Assembly: GCF_946479755.1 (NCBI RefSeq)
Contig: NZ_CAMLHC010000044.1
Location: 1 to 52,273, forward strand
DNA length: 52,273 bases
From: an uncultured Chitinophaga sp.
Lineage (GTDB): Bacteria > Bacteroidota > Bacteroidia > Chitinophagales > Chitinophagaceae
Reading direction: 5' to 3'
Shown in pieces: positions 42,205 through 50,349 of this stretch. Within the stretch, counting starts at the first letter, position 1. Each line of letters opens with the position of its first letter. The notes below the pieces were generated by a model that was not told the origin of the DNA, did no database searches, and saw only the letters and a program-made list of their open reading frames with translations. Position numbers and translations under genes: made by a program.

Positions 42205-43398
42205 TTACCTGGAAGCACGCTTCAATTTCTCCAGCTTCCTCCTGGCATCCGCATTATCCGGTTGCAGTGCAAGGATCTTTTCATAACACATCTTCGCTTT
42301 CCCTGTCAGCCCTTTTTTCAGGTAAGCGTCAGCCAGGCTATCCCATACATTAACAGAACCAGGATAGTTTCTGGCATTGATTTCAAATATGGTAACAGCA
42401 GTATCCGGTATGTTTCTGTCATTCAGCGCCACATAACCCAGCGTATTCACGTAGTTTTCGTCTGATTTGATGTTCAGCCCCATTCGTTTCGACATCAGAC
42501 TGTCATGTTCATTGATCAGTGAAGGCTTTTTTAACACCTCGTTGATATCTAATTCATAGCCCTCGAAAATATAACGAAGCCCGTAGTAGGTAGCCGGCAG
42601 CGGCACTGTCAGGTGCTTTTCATCTTCAAAATACCGAAGTTGGGCCGCTAATCCCGGCGACGTAGCTGTTTTTAACGCGGTATAAAATTCCTGCCCCCAT
42701 TGATAGTGCCGGCTGTCTTCTGACATGTTGTTAGCTAAAGCAATGTATACGCGGGCATTCGGGGCCGTTTTGGCTTTTAAAACTTCCCTGGTCCTTTTCC
42801 CGATGTAATTATGGTCCCAAAACCAGGATGGGTCTATCAGGATATAATAAGCAAATAGCTGAGGCGCCTCCAAAAGACAATGGATCGCAAACAAACCTCC
42901 TAATGAATGTCCGATGATCAGGTTCTTAGACTGTGTCCGGTAGGAGCTGTCTATTTGCGGCATCAGCTCTTTTTCCAGGAAGTGTCTGAACAGATCCGCA
43001 TTGCCACTATTGGCAAAAGCGCCAATATTTTCCGCATCCAGGTAATTTAAAGAATGGGTAGGCGTAAAATCCCTTGTTCTGTCGGTATTTTCTATCGCCA
43101 CAATAATCAGTTCCGGGATTTGCATTTTTAAATCGTAAACCGCGTTCATCGATCCTGCAATACCGGCGACTTCCTGGAATTTGGCTTTCGCCCCATCCAG
43201 TACGTAAGCCACAAAGTATTTTTTCTGTGGGCTCCTTTGATAAGATGGTGGAAGATAAACGTTATAAGTACGCTGCTCTTTCAGCACATTGGAATAGATG
43301 GTATATTTTTTCCCAATAGCGACAGTGTTGTCGTTCGTTTGTGCGCCCAACGTCAGATGGACCAGGAGAAAGGTAATTGCAATAATTGTATGCCGCAT
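42205..43398 (-). CDS. Exported esterase (D-family alpha/beta hydrolase) with C-terminal TPRs
   Basis: A 397-residue protein with a signal peptide (MRHTIIAITFLLVHLTLGAQ). The esterase domain (about 25-285) has YNVYLPPSYQ, YVLDGAKAKF, nucleophile Ser165 in IGHSLGGLFAIH and a His in EDEKHLTVPLP, the pattern of putative esterases related to IroE and Fes siderophore esterases. Residues about 310-390 form two TPRs (YVALNDRNIPDTAVTIFE, LADAYLKKGLTGKAKMCYEK). It is monocistronic on the minus strand and convergent with the XRE-like gene. The substrate is unknown. Confidence 0.9.
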   Translation of the reverse strand: MRHTIIAITFLLVHLTLGAQTNDNTVAIGKKYTIYSNVLKEQRTYNVYLPPSYQRSPQKKYFVAYVLDGAKAKFQEVAGIAGSMNAVYDLKMQIPELIIVAIENTDRTRDFTPTHSLNYLDAENIGAFANSGNADLFRHFLEKELMPQIDSSYRTQSKNLIIGHSLGGLFAIHCLLEAPQLFAYYILIDPSWFWDHNYIGKRTREVLKAKTAPNARVYIALANNMSEDSRHYQWGQEFYTALKTATSPGLAAQLRYFEDEKHLTVPLPATYYGLRYIFEGYELDINEVLKKPSLINEHDSLMSKRMGLNIKSDENYVNTLGYVALNDRNIPDTAVTIFEINARNYPGSVNVWDSLADAYLKKGLTGKAKMCYEKILALQPDNADARRKLEKLKRASR

Positions 43399-43467
43399 AG
43401 GCCTGCCCGGGATTTTGGATGAATATATATAGCACCCAAAATAGGCGTTTATCGTGAACTTAAACGC

Positions 43468-43503
43468 AAAAAGGTACCATTTGTCCTTAAATGGTGCCTT
43501 TTT
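43468..43503 (-). terminator. Hairpin terminator after the MFS gene
   Basis: AAAAAGGTACCATTT (43468-43482) pairs with AAATGGTGCCTTTTT (43489-43503), with one wobble pair. On the minus strand the stem ends in a T run, suited to terminate the MFS unit. Confidence 0.75.
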
Positions 43504-43563
43504 GTCCTTATAAGCGAAGGCACATACTTCTTGTTTCCCATGTGGTAGCGGGTAATGGTAGCA

Positions 43564-44754
43564 CTACTTTACAACCCGTATCTGCTTCGCATAGATGAAA
43601 ACGGCGACGAAGATGATCGCTGCCGCAGTGGCATACAGCCAGCCGGCGCTGTAAAAATAAATGGCCCCGCCACCGACCGGCACCAGGATATTGGTGAGCG
43701 ATTGCAGGCTTTGATTCACGCCTTGCAACGTCCCCTGCTGCGTCTCGTCTACAGACGCTGAAAGCCTCCCGGTATACGTCGGTTCAAACAAACCTTCGCC
43801 GGAAATGATAAAGACAACCGCCAACGAAATCAACACGCTGGCATGCACGTAAACACCGGAGAGTATCATCAGCAAACCAGCACCCATCAGCAGCAAGCCT
43901 GATATGCCAATCTGCCGCGAGGTAAAACGCCCCAGCAAACGAGGCAGCAACACTGCACGCACCAGAATTTCGCAAGTGCCGATCAGCGTAAGTAAACTAC
44001 CAATCAACGCAGGCGGCCACTGGTAAACGTCTTTCAGGAAAAGCGTAAAATTGAACTGAAAGACACCTATTCCGATATAAAACAAAACACCTGCACCTAA
44101 CAACAGGGCAACGCCCTCCAGGCGAAAAACACTATTAAAATGGGAAAACACGTTGAAACTGTTAACGGCTACACGTTGCGTTCTTTTATGGGATGCCAGG
44201 GATTCCGGTAACAGGAAATACACCAGCACCGCGGAAAGAAATATCAGGCAGGCGGTCACATAAAAGGGCAGCGCTATCGAGATACTGCCCAGCAGTCCGC
44301 CTAGTGCCGGCCCACCGATTTTTCCGATACCCATCACAGATCCCACGTAGCCGAACCATTTGGTCCGTTCTTTCGCCTCCGTAGTATCTGAAATGTAAGA
44401 GAAGATGGCACTGATGTTGCCGGCGGTCAGCCCGTCAATCATCCGTCCAAGGATAAGAACCCATAAGGCCCCGCCAATGCCGAACAACACAAACCCCACG
44501 GCCGAACCCAGCAGGCTGACGATCAAAATGATTTTCCGGCCGAAACGGTCACTCAGTGCACCGAGGACCGGCGCAGCAAAAAAAGTACAGGCGGCATAGA
44601 CAGACAACAACGTGCTCATGCCCACTACTACCTGGTGCCCCGGTAAGTATTTACCGACCAGGAATGGTAGCAGCGGCAGGACAATGGAAAATCCAATAGA
44701 ATTTAGCAGGACAATCGCCAATAGAATAAATAAGGGAATTCTCTTCGGTTTCAT
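43564..44754 (-). CDS. MFS transporter, DHA1/TetA-like drug efflux family
   Basis: A 396-residue inner-membrane protein with about 12 membrane helices. The loop 2-3 motif GALSDRFGRKIILI and the proline-glycine motif in helix 5 (GSVMGIGKIGGPALGGLLGS) are those of drug:proton antiporters related to TetA. The start at 44754 (MKPKRIPLFILLAIVLL) was chosen over 44778, which overlaps the upstream gene. It follows the oxidoreductase gene by ten bases, so the two form an operon, probably controlled by the divergent AraC regulator. The substrate is unknown. Confidence 0.92.
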   Translation of the reverse strand: MKPKRIPLFILLAIVLLNSIGFSIVLPLLPFLVGKYLPGHQVVVGMSTLLSVYAACTFFAAPVLGALSDRFGRKIILIVSLLGSAVGFVLFGIGGALWVLILGRMIDGLTAGNISAIFSYISDTTEAKERTKWFGYVGSVMGIGKIGGPALGGLLGSISIALPFYVTACLIFLSAVLVYFLLPESLASHKRTQRVAVNSFNVFSHFNSVFRLEGVALLLGAGVLFYIGIGVFQFNFTLFLKDVYQWPPALIGSLLTLIGTCEILVRAVLLPRLLGRFTSRQIGISGLLLMGAGLLMILSGVYVHASVLISLAVVFIISGEGLFEPTYTGRLSASVDETQQGTLQGVNQSLQSLTNILVPVGGGAIYFYSAGWLYATAAAIIFVAVFIYAKQIRVVK

Positions 44755-44764
44755 CAGTATAACA

Positions 44765-45679
44765 TTAGTTAACAACAATCACCAGTTTTCCTCTCACCTG
44801 TTTCTGCGAACTGAGGACCAGCGCGCGGACAGTCTCTTCCAGCGGAAAAACCTCCTGCACATACAACTGGTATAAACCTTTCTCATACAGCCCGGCCACT
44901 TCGGAGAGCACCTGGCGGACCTTTCTCGGCGGACCGGCGGAAAAACGCGCGCCATAATCTATGGCGGAAAAATCGGTCACCGATACCACCATGGAAGCAT
45001 CTCCTACGATGTCGATCAACTCAGGGATAATGCCCGAACCGGCGATATCCAGCGCACCGGCAATACCATCGGGCGCAAGCGCTTGTACCCGGTCTTTGAG
45101 CCCGTCGCCATAGGTCGTGGGTATAGCCCCTAACGCACGTAAATAATCGTGATTACGTGGGCTGGCGGTCCCGATAACCTGGAGCCCCCGTCTGCGTGCG
45201 AGCTGCACTACGGCAGATCCGATCCCGCCTGCGGCGCCGCTCACCAAAATGGTGCTGCCCGGAGCGGCGTTTAAATCGTCCAGGCAGCGCCAGGCCGTCT
45301 CTGACACTACCGGGATGGCTGCCGCCACTTCAAAGGGAACGCCTTCCGGTTTCTGCACCCAATCCAACAAAAGGGTATATTCGGCCATGGTGCCGTTGCC
45401 ATAACCGAAAACGGCATCGCCTATACGCACACCCGTTACCCCATCGCCAATAGCATCAACAATGCCGGACGCTTCTACTCCCACTCCGGCCGGGAAAACC
45501 ACCTCGTCAAAGCCTTTGTATTGCCCTTCCATTCGTTTCCAATCCGAAGGGTTCACCCCAGCTGCACGGACTTTTATCCGTATCTGTCCGGGTGAAGGCG
45601 CAGGTTTCAAAATACGGGCTACTTCAAGAACAGCCTCTGGGGCGCCATACGCCTTATATTGCATTGCCTTTATAGTCAT
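44765..45679 (-). CDS. NADP-dependent quinone-oxidoreductase-type enzyme (zinc-free MDR)
   Basis: A 304-residue medium-chain dehydrogenase/reductase. The N-terminal GroES-like part reads MQYKAYGAPEAVLEVARI and VRAAGVNPSDWKRMEGQY; the Rossmann part has ILVSGAAGGIGSAVVQLARR. The cysteines that bind zinc in alcohol dehydrogenases are missing, as in quinone oxidoreductases. The start at 45679 (MTIKAMQYKAYG) was chosen over 45697. It leads the operon with the MFS exporter and diverges from the AraC gene. A role in reducing a toxic quinone or enone that the exporter also handles is inference. Confidence 0.9.
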   Translation of the reverse strand: MTIKAMQYKAYGAPEAVLEVARILKPAPSPGQIRIKVRAAGVNPSDWKRMEGQYKGFDEVVFPAGVGVEASGIVDAIGDGVTGVRIGDAVFGYGNGTMAEYTLLLDWVQKPEGVPFEVAAAIPVVSETAWRCLDDLNAAPGSTILVSGAAGGIGSAVVQLARRRGLQVIGTASPRNHDYLRALGAIPTTYGDGLKDRVQALAPDGIAGALDIAGSGIIPELIDIVGDASMVVSVTDFSAIDYGARFSAGPPRKVRQVLSEVAGLYEKGLYQLYVQEVFPLEETVRALVLSSQKQVRGKLVIVVN

Positions 45680-45724
45680 ATTCGCTACGTTTAACAATGC
45701 AAAGTTGGCGCATCTATCAGGAAT

Positions 45725-45753
45725 AAAATAGTTACTTTTAACTATAAAATAGT
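45725..45753. promoter_or_regulatory. Direct repeats and palindrome in the divergent AraC promoter region
   Basis: AAAATAGT occurs at 45725-45732 and again at 45746-45753, exactly 21 bases apart (two helical turns), a layout typical of AraC-family sites. The palindrome ATAGTTA/TAACTAT (45728-45734, 45739-45745) overlaps the first copy. The site lies between the divergent oxidoreductase and AraC genes. Confidence 0.5.
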
Positions 45754-45758
45754 CGTAA

Positions 45759-46709
45759 ATGACAAAATCAAAATCACCAGGTTACATTACACCGCCTGTT
45801 TTCGCTCAACTGGCGAAGCTATGGGGCGTCAGCGTGAAGAACGGCAGGATTGATATTCCGGCAGCCTATGGCACCGGATATTGTGCGGGCTGTGTGTTCA
45901 ATGAGCATATCCGGATGCTGATCCTCAACTACCGGTTGAACGAAGAAACGGTCATAAGGAATCCTGAAATCAATACCCCGGGGAAAACGATCCTTTTCAA
46001 ATTCCAGCATATCGACGCTGATCCGCGCTCAAAACAAAGTCCCTCGGTACTGATCGCCACCAGCCGGTTTAATACCGACGCGGTCATCTCCATCCAGGAG
46101 AATACATCTTCCGTGAATATTGAAGTCGCCCCACAATACCTGGAGGAACTGTTTACGCTTTCCCAAAAATCGCCTGTCTTACAAAGCTTAGCTGAAAATG
46201 CGCAACCACTGCTGTTTGAGCAGATGATATCACCCGCCATTCAAAAAATCCTGCATGACATTATCTCCGAAAGCGTAGCTGACAACTTCAGATGGGTGTT
46301 TAGAAAAATCAAAGCGGAGGAACTGATCTGCATGTTATTGATGAAACTGGAAGAAAGACAGGAAAAACAACTGTATCCTCTGAAAGGGAACGATGTGCAA
46401 GCCATTTATGATGTTAAAGCGCGCCTCCTCGCCCACCTGGATGAACCGCCGGTGCTAAATGATCTGGCGACTGCTGCCAATATGAGCCCAACGAAGTTAA
46501 GGACGTTGTTCCGGCAGATTTTCGGCGACAGTATCTTCGAACATTATCAAAAATACAGGATGCAGGAAGCGGCACGGCTGTTAAAAGAAGGAAAGCTTTC
46601 TGTCTCTGAAGTGGGATATCAGTTAGGATTTTCTAATCTCAGTCATTTTTCAAGGGTATTTGAAGCACATATCGGGATGAAACCGAAAAAATTCTCCATC
46701 AGCCACTAA
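45759..46709 (+). CDS. AraC family transcriptional regulator
   Basis: A 316-residue regulator. The N-terminal 200 residues are a sensor domain without recognised ligand motif (AYGTGYCAGCVFNEHIRMLI). The C-terminal double helix-turn-helix (about 218-316) has LNDLATAANMSPTKLRTLFR, IFEHYQKYRMQEAARLLKE and VGYQLGFSNLSHFSRVFEAH. It diverges from the oxidoreductase/MFS operon and most likely controls it through the repeats at 45725. The Crp/Fnr gene follows after 17 bases. Confidence 0.95.
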   Translation: MTKSKSPGYITPPVFAQLAKLWGVSVKNGRIDIPAAYGTGYCAGCVFNEHIRMLILNYRLNEETVIRNPEINTPGKTILFKFQHIDADPRSKQSPSVLIATSRFNTDAVISIQENTSSVNIEVAPQYLEELFTLSQKSPVLQSLAENAQPLLFEQMISPAIQKILHDIISESVADNFRWVFRKIKAEELICMLLMKLEERQEKQLYPLKGNDVQAIYDVKARLLAHLDEPPVLNDLATAANMSPTKLRTLFRQIFGDSIFEHYQKYRMQEAARLLKEGKLSVSEVGYQLGFSNLSHFSRVFEAHIGMKPKKFSISH

Positions 46710-46726
46710 ATTTAAAAACGTTCTTT

Positions 46727-47326
46727 ATGAGCATAACACCTGAAAAGCAACAGGTTTTCGACGCTGTCAACGCAGTACATCCGGTTTCACCGGCGGACTG
46801 GTCACTGTTTGAGGACTACCTGCGCCCGGCTTTCTATAAAAAAGGGAGCTTTTTTATAGAGGCAGGTAAAGTCAGTCATGAGATAGCTTTTGTATTAAAG
46901 GGGGCTTTTCGGGCTTACTATATCATCGACGGTGAAGAAAAATGCATCGATTTTTTCCTGGAAGGACAATGGGCGAAAGCTTATCATAATTTTCTCTCGC
47001 AATCAAAAAGTAAAATATGGGTGGAAGCGCTGGAGGATACGGCAGTGTTTTTAATCGACTACGGCACACTGCAAACCTTGTTTGACCATTCTGCATACTG
47101 GGAAAGATTCGGCAGGCTGGTAACGGAAAGGCTGTATATTTCCTCACAGCAGCGGGCAGAAGCCCTGCTGCTGGAAACAGCAGAACAACGGTATATCAGT
47201 CTTGTAACGCACCATCCACAACTCATTGAGCGCATTCCATTATACCATCTGGCATCTTATATCGGTGTCAGGCAGCCTTCGCTGAGCCGGATAAGAAAAA
47301 GATTGATGTCGAAAAGCGGATTATAA
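46727..47326 (+). CDS. Crp/Fnr family transcriptional regulator
   Basis: A 199-residue regulator with a cNMP-binding-like domain (about 30-120: KKGSFFIEAGKVSHEIAFVL, GAFRAYYIIDGEEKCIDFF) and a C-terminal helix-turn-helix (about 165-195: IPLYHLASYIGVRQPSLSRI). It shares the short Bacteroidota layout with the regulator at 156. It is transcribed 17 bases after the AraC gene, so two regulators of different families are probably made together. A perfect palindrome overlaps its stop codon (47322-47337). Confidence 0.92.
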   Translation: MSITPEKQQVFDAVNAVHPVSPADWSLFEDYLRPAFYKKGSFFIEAGKVSHEIAFVLKGAFRAYYIIDGEEKCIDFFLEGQWAKAYHNFLSQSKSKIWVEALEDTAVFLIDYGTLQTLFDHSAYWERFGRLVTERLYISSQQRAEALLLETAEQRYISLVTHHPQLIERIPLYHLASYIGVRQPSLSRIRKRLMSKSGL

Positions 47327-47337
47327 CCCGGGTTATA
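47322..47337. promoter_or_regulatory. Perfect 16-base palindrome before the NTF2-like gene
   Basis: TATAACCCGGGTTATA overlaps the Crp/Fnr stop codon and lies 22 bases before the -7 box at 47360, near where a -33 element would be. It could be an operator for the downstream gene. Confidence 0.35.
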
Positions 47338-47359
47338 CAGTGGATGCCTGCCTGTCTTT

Positions 47360-47367
47360 TAATTTTG
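47360..47367 (+). promoter_or_regulatory. -7 box before the NTF2-like gene
   Basis: TAATTTTG matches TAnnTTTG 14 bases before the ATG at 47382. No clear TTTG sits at the -33 position. Confidence 0.45.
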
Positions 47368-47381
47368 AAAGAAAATAATGT

Positions 47382-47834
47382 ATGAAACAGATCGCCATCA
47401 CATTGTTTATTCTCTCATTATGTTTCACAAACCAAGGGCAAAGCATCATGACAACTTCCAACACTTCCAACCAGGAAATCATCCGCACCCATCAGGGGAT
47501 TTTCAAAGCGCTGTTAGAGAAAAACCGCGATATCCTGCAAACACAACTGCACGGGCAGTTCTCCTTCACCAGTGCAGACGCCGTACTGATGGACAAACAA
47601 CTATTTGTAGAGGGTTTTGCCATGAATCCCGGCATCAGGTTTACGGTCTTAACCTCGGCTGACGAAAAAGTAGTGATCGCAGGAAAGACTGCGGTACTCA
47701 CCGCCATTGCACATATTACCATCACTAAAGGAGATAAGACACAAAGCATGCAGGAGCGGGTAACGGAAACGTATATATTCCAGGAAGAAGGATGGCTGCT
47801 GTTGGGGATGCAGGCCACATATGTGATGAAGTAA
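47382..47834 (+). CDS. Exported NTF2-like / DUF4440-like protein
   Basis: A 150-residue protein with a signal peptide (MKQIAITLFILSLCFTNQGQ). The mature part has the NTF2-like cone pattern: a long N-terminal helix (NQEIIRTHQGIFKALLEKNR), a strand with FSFTSADAVLMDK, and a beta-sheet ending ERVTETYIFQEEGWLLLGMQ. DUF4440-type members often bind small molecules or act as isomerases; many have no known role. It has its own -7 box and is followed by two hairpins. Confidence 0.85.
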   Translation: MKQIAITLFILSLCFTNQGQSIMTTSNTSNQEIIRTHQGIFKALLEKNRDILQTQLHGQFSFTSADAVLMDKQLFVEGFAMNPGIRFTVLTSADEKVVIAGKTAVLTAIAHITITKGDKTQSMQERVTETYIFQEEGWLLLGMQATYVMK

Positions 47835-48177
47835 GGAAGAAACCCAAAAAAGAGGAGGACAGGAAATTTCCTGCCCTCCTAATCAGGCTTGCTGTGTAAT
47901 CCTGATTGTTTAACTAGGATAGGTGTGCATTTACGATGGTTATATGTTAGATACATCGTCATCATTTTTTTACCCTCTGCAAACTGAATGTTAACCTTTT
48001 ATTAACAATGGAAGTAAAGCATTCGGCGATATAACTGTTACTTAAAAAAAGGCTATATCTCACAGCAGCAGTACACCCTGTCAAAGACTGCGCTGATATT
48101 GATATAGCCAGAGCGGACATAATTTCTCAAGGAAAAATGCCCGTGTTTCAAGGGGTTGGTTGGTTTATAAATCAGTT
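47835..48177. other. 343-base intergenic region with hairpins only
   Basis: Convergent gap. A hairpin at 47853-47880 (AGGAGG and CAGGAAA pairing with TTTCCTG and CCTCCT, one A-C mismatch) and one at 47881-47907 (AATCAGG/CCTGATT) are the visible structures. No coding region was recognised; the rest is AT-rich. Confidence 0.55.
47853..47880 (+). terminator. Hairpin terminator after the NTF2-like gene
   Basis: AGGAGGxCAGGAAA pairs with TTTCCTGxCCTCCT; the inner bases are fully complementary, so a few AT pairs would open as the loop. No T run follows. Confidence 0.55.
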
Positions 48178-48363
48178 TTATTGATAAAAAGCGCGGCTAA
48201 ATACTTTTCTTTCCGCATGCCCTCCCACTGAGGGGCAGGGTATGATTCCGCTGCGTTTTTTGTACATGCCTCCACCTGCATAGCTTCCGGTCTTACAGGA
48301 AAACAACATCCCTACCATGATCAGGACCAGCACGAGAACATTACACCTCGTTTTCAAACTCAT
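48178..48363 (-). CDS. Small lipoprotein
   Basis: A 61-residue protein with a lipoprotein signal: hydrophobic helix LVLVLIMVGMLFSC with Cys23 as lipidation site. The mature part of about 38 residues (KTGSYAGGGMYKKRSGIIPC) has one further cysteine and no recognised family. The start at 48363 was chosen because the longer reading frame runs into the OmpA gene. It begins four bases after the OmpA stop and ends the T9SS-linked surface operon. Confidence 0.7.
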   Translation of the reverse strand: MSLKTRCNVLVLVLIMVGMLFSCKTGSYAGGGMYKKRSGIIPCPSVGGHAERKVFSRAFYQ

Positions 48364-48367
48364 AGTA

Positions 48368-50317
48368 TTATCTTTTAAATAAAGTAAATTCAACTCTCCT
48401 GTTCCGCAGATACTCTTCCTCTGTACAGGGTACGCCATCTATACAGCCATTCACCGGGTTGGTTTCTCCATAGCCCTTCGCTTCCAGCCTGTCTGCATCG
48501 ATACCTTTTTCTTTCATGTAGTCTACTACGCTCTGCGCTCTGTGCTGGGAGAGTTTCATATTGTAAGCGGCTTTCCCTCTGGAATCGGTATACGCACTGA
48601 TTTTTACTTTCAGGGTAGGTTCCATCTCCAGGATATTGATCAGCTTATCTACATCCGCCTTCATTTCCGGTTTCAGGTCCCATTTATCGAAGTCGAAATA
48701 AATATTTCCAATCTGATCGAACAGCCGCTGCGGATGATTAAGCAGGATACTATCCAGCTTCACCAATACAAATACGGAATCGCCTTTATCCAATGTGCTC
48801 ATATCAACGGCAGTTCCTTTATCCCGCAGATAGCCGGTCTTCTCAGCTTTTAACTGGTAGGTGGAAACCGTATCCAGCCGGAGGCTAAAGAGGCCTTCCC
48901 TATCCGTCGATGTCTGTCTTCTTTCATTCCTGCTGCTATCGGTGATGGTGACAACGGCGTTGGCGATAGGCGCTAACGTGGTTTTGTTAACCACTTTACC
49001 AACTAATTTAAAGGACCGTTCTATGAGGGATGCGTTTAGCTGAAAGCTGTAAATATCATCATTGCCCTTTCCCCCCTGCCGGTTGGAAGACAGGTACCCG
49101 GTGGAGCTTTCCTTAAACCGGAGGGCAAAGTCATCTTCGGAACTGTTGACAGGATACCCCATATTCACCGGATCTACTTTGGTGTAGTTGCCACCCGGCA
49201 CCACAAAAATATCCAGTCCACCCATCCCGATGAGGTTGTCGGACGCGAAATAGAAATTCCCTTTATCATCAAATGCAGGACACCTTTCGTCTCCATTGGT
49301 ATTTACTTTAGGTCCCAGGTTTTTAGGGGTGCTCCAACTGCCGTCAGACATCCGCTCCACCTGGTAAATATCTGCACCGCCATAGCCTCCGGGCATATCG
49401 GAAGAGAAGTACAGGTATTTGCCGTCAGTTGTCAGAAAAGGGTCGTTAACAGAATAACCTTTTGCAGCTGCTCCAAAAGATAGCGGCGTAGCGGCGGACC
49501 ACTTCCCATTCTTAAAGCGGCTGTCATACAGGCTGAATCCTACCGTATTCACCTGCTTATCTCCTATTCGGTATTCCTTTTTTACTGAATTATCTGTTTT
49601 GCTGAAGATCATTTCTGCAGCGTCAGCGCTCAGCGTAGCCAGCCCGGTATGGAAAGCGCCGTTGATGTTATCGGTGTCCAGCGGTCTGACGGCCTTGGTG
49701 ACATCTGCAAAGAACAATCGGTTATACCCGTTACCGGTCCATCCATACTTTTTATTGTTATAGTCGCGCTCTAACCGATCGGACACGAACAGCAATCCTC
49801 CGCTGAAGGAAAGACAGCCCCAGTCAGCATATTCCGTGTTGACGAAGGATAGATTCCGTACCTGGATATCTGTGGGATTGTTCATCCAGAAAACGGCGGA
49901 ATCGCAGGAACGGATCATTCTGTTCATCGTTGCCACCTCCACACCGGGGAAATTATTGTCCCGGAGATACTGGTACTGTTTCCTGGCCTCTGTGTACTTT
50001 CCGTTGTTCTTCAGCACCGCCGCATAACTGATATAGCTGTCTACAGGCGCGCCCGTCATTGCCACCAGTTTTTCGTACCAGGCCTCCGCCAACTGGAAGT
50101 TCCTCATGCGAAGGTAGGATTTGGCCATGCCTTCAACCGCCTTGATGGTGGGCTTACTTACATAGGCGCTTTCGTATTTTTTTACGGCAATGGAAAAGTT
50201 GAATTTTTCGAATTCACGATCCGCTTCCTTCAGGCTATATTGCGCCATCACATTCAGCGTAAACAAGCTGCTGCAAAGCAATCCAATGCCGAATTTGCGT
50301 ATGGTAAAAATATGCAT
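48368..50317 (-). CDS. OmpA family protein with TPR, propeller and carboxypeptidase-like domains (PorE-like layout)
   Basis: A 649-residue envelope protein with a signal peptide (ending NVMAQ). Domains in order: TPR helices (about 28-130), a WD40/PD40-like propeller with FLTTDGKYLYFSSDMPGGYG and CPAFDDKGNFYFASDN, a carboxypeptidase-regulatory-like domain (about 440-515) and a C-terminal OmpA domain (IYFDFDKWDLKPEM, AYTDSRGKAAYN, LSQHRAQSVVDYM, GYGETNP) that binds peptidoglycan. This order matches PorE of the type IX system, though here it clusters with an adhesin and a SprF, and may serve that adhesin. It starts 32 bases after the PorP/SprF gene's stop. Confidence 0.93.
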   Translation of the reverse strand: MHIFTIRKFGIGLLCSSLFTLNVMAQYSLKEADREFEKFNFSIAVKKYESAYVSKPTIKAVEGMAKSYLRMRNFQLAEAWYEKLVAMTGAPVDSYISYAAVLKNNGKYTEARKQYQYLRDNNFPGVEVATMNRMIRSCDSAVFWMNNPTDIQVRNLSFVNTEYADWGCLSFSGGLLFVSDRLERDYNNKKYGWTGNGYNRLFFADVTKAVRPLDTDNINGAFHTGLATLSADAAEMIFSKTDNSVKKEYRIGDKQVNTVGFSLYDSRFKNGKWSAATPLSFGAAAKGYSVNDPFLTTDGKYLYFSSDMPGGYGGADIYQVERMSDGSWSTPKNLGPKVNTNGDERCPAFDDKGNFYFASDNLIGMGGLDIFVVPGGNYTKVDPVNMGYPVNSSEDDFALRFKESSTGYLSSNRQGGKGNDDIYSFQLNASLIERSFKLVGKVVNKTTLAPIANAVVTITDSSRNERRQTSTDREGLFSLRLDTVSTYQLKAEKTGYLRDKGTAVDMSTLDKGDSVFVLVKLDSILLNHPQRLFDQIGNIYFDFDKWDLKPEMKADVDKLINILEMEPTLKVKISAYTDSRGKAAYNMKLSQHRAQSVVDYMKEKGIDADRLEAKGYGETNPVNGCIDGVPCTEEEYLRNRRVEFTLFKR

Positions 50318-50349
50318 CAGATAAATTTCTGTTGTTATAAAGATGATAA

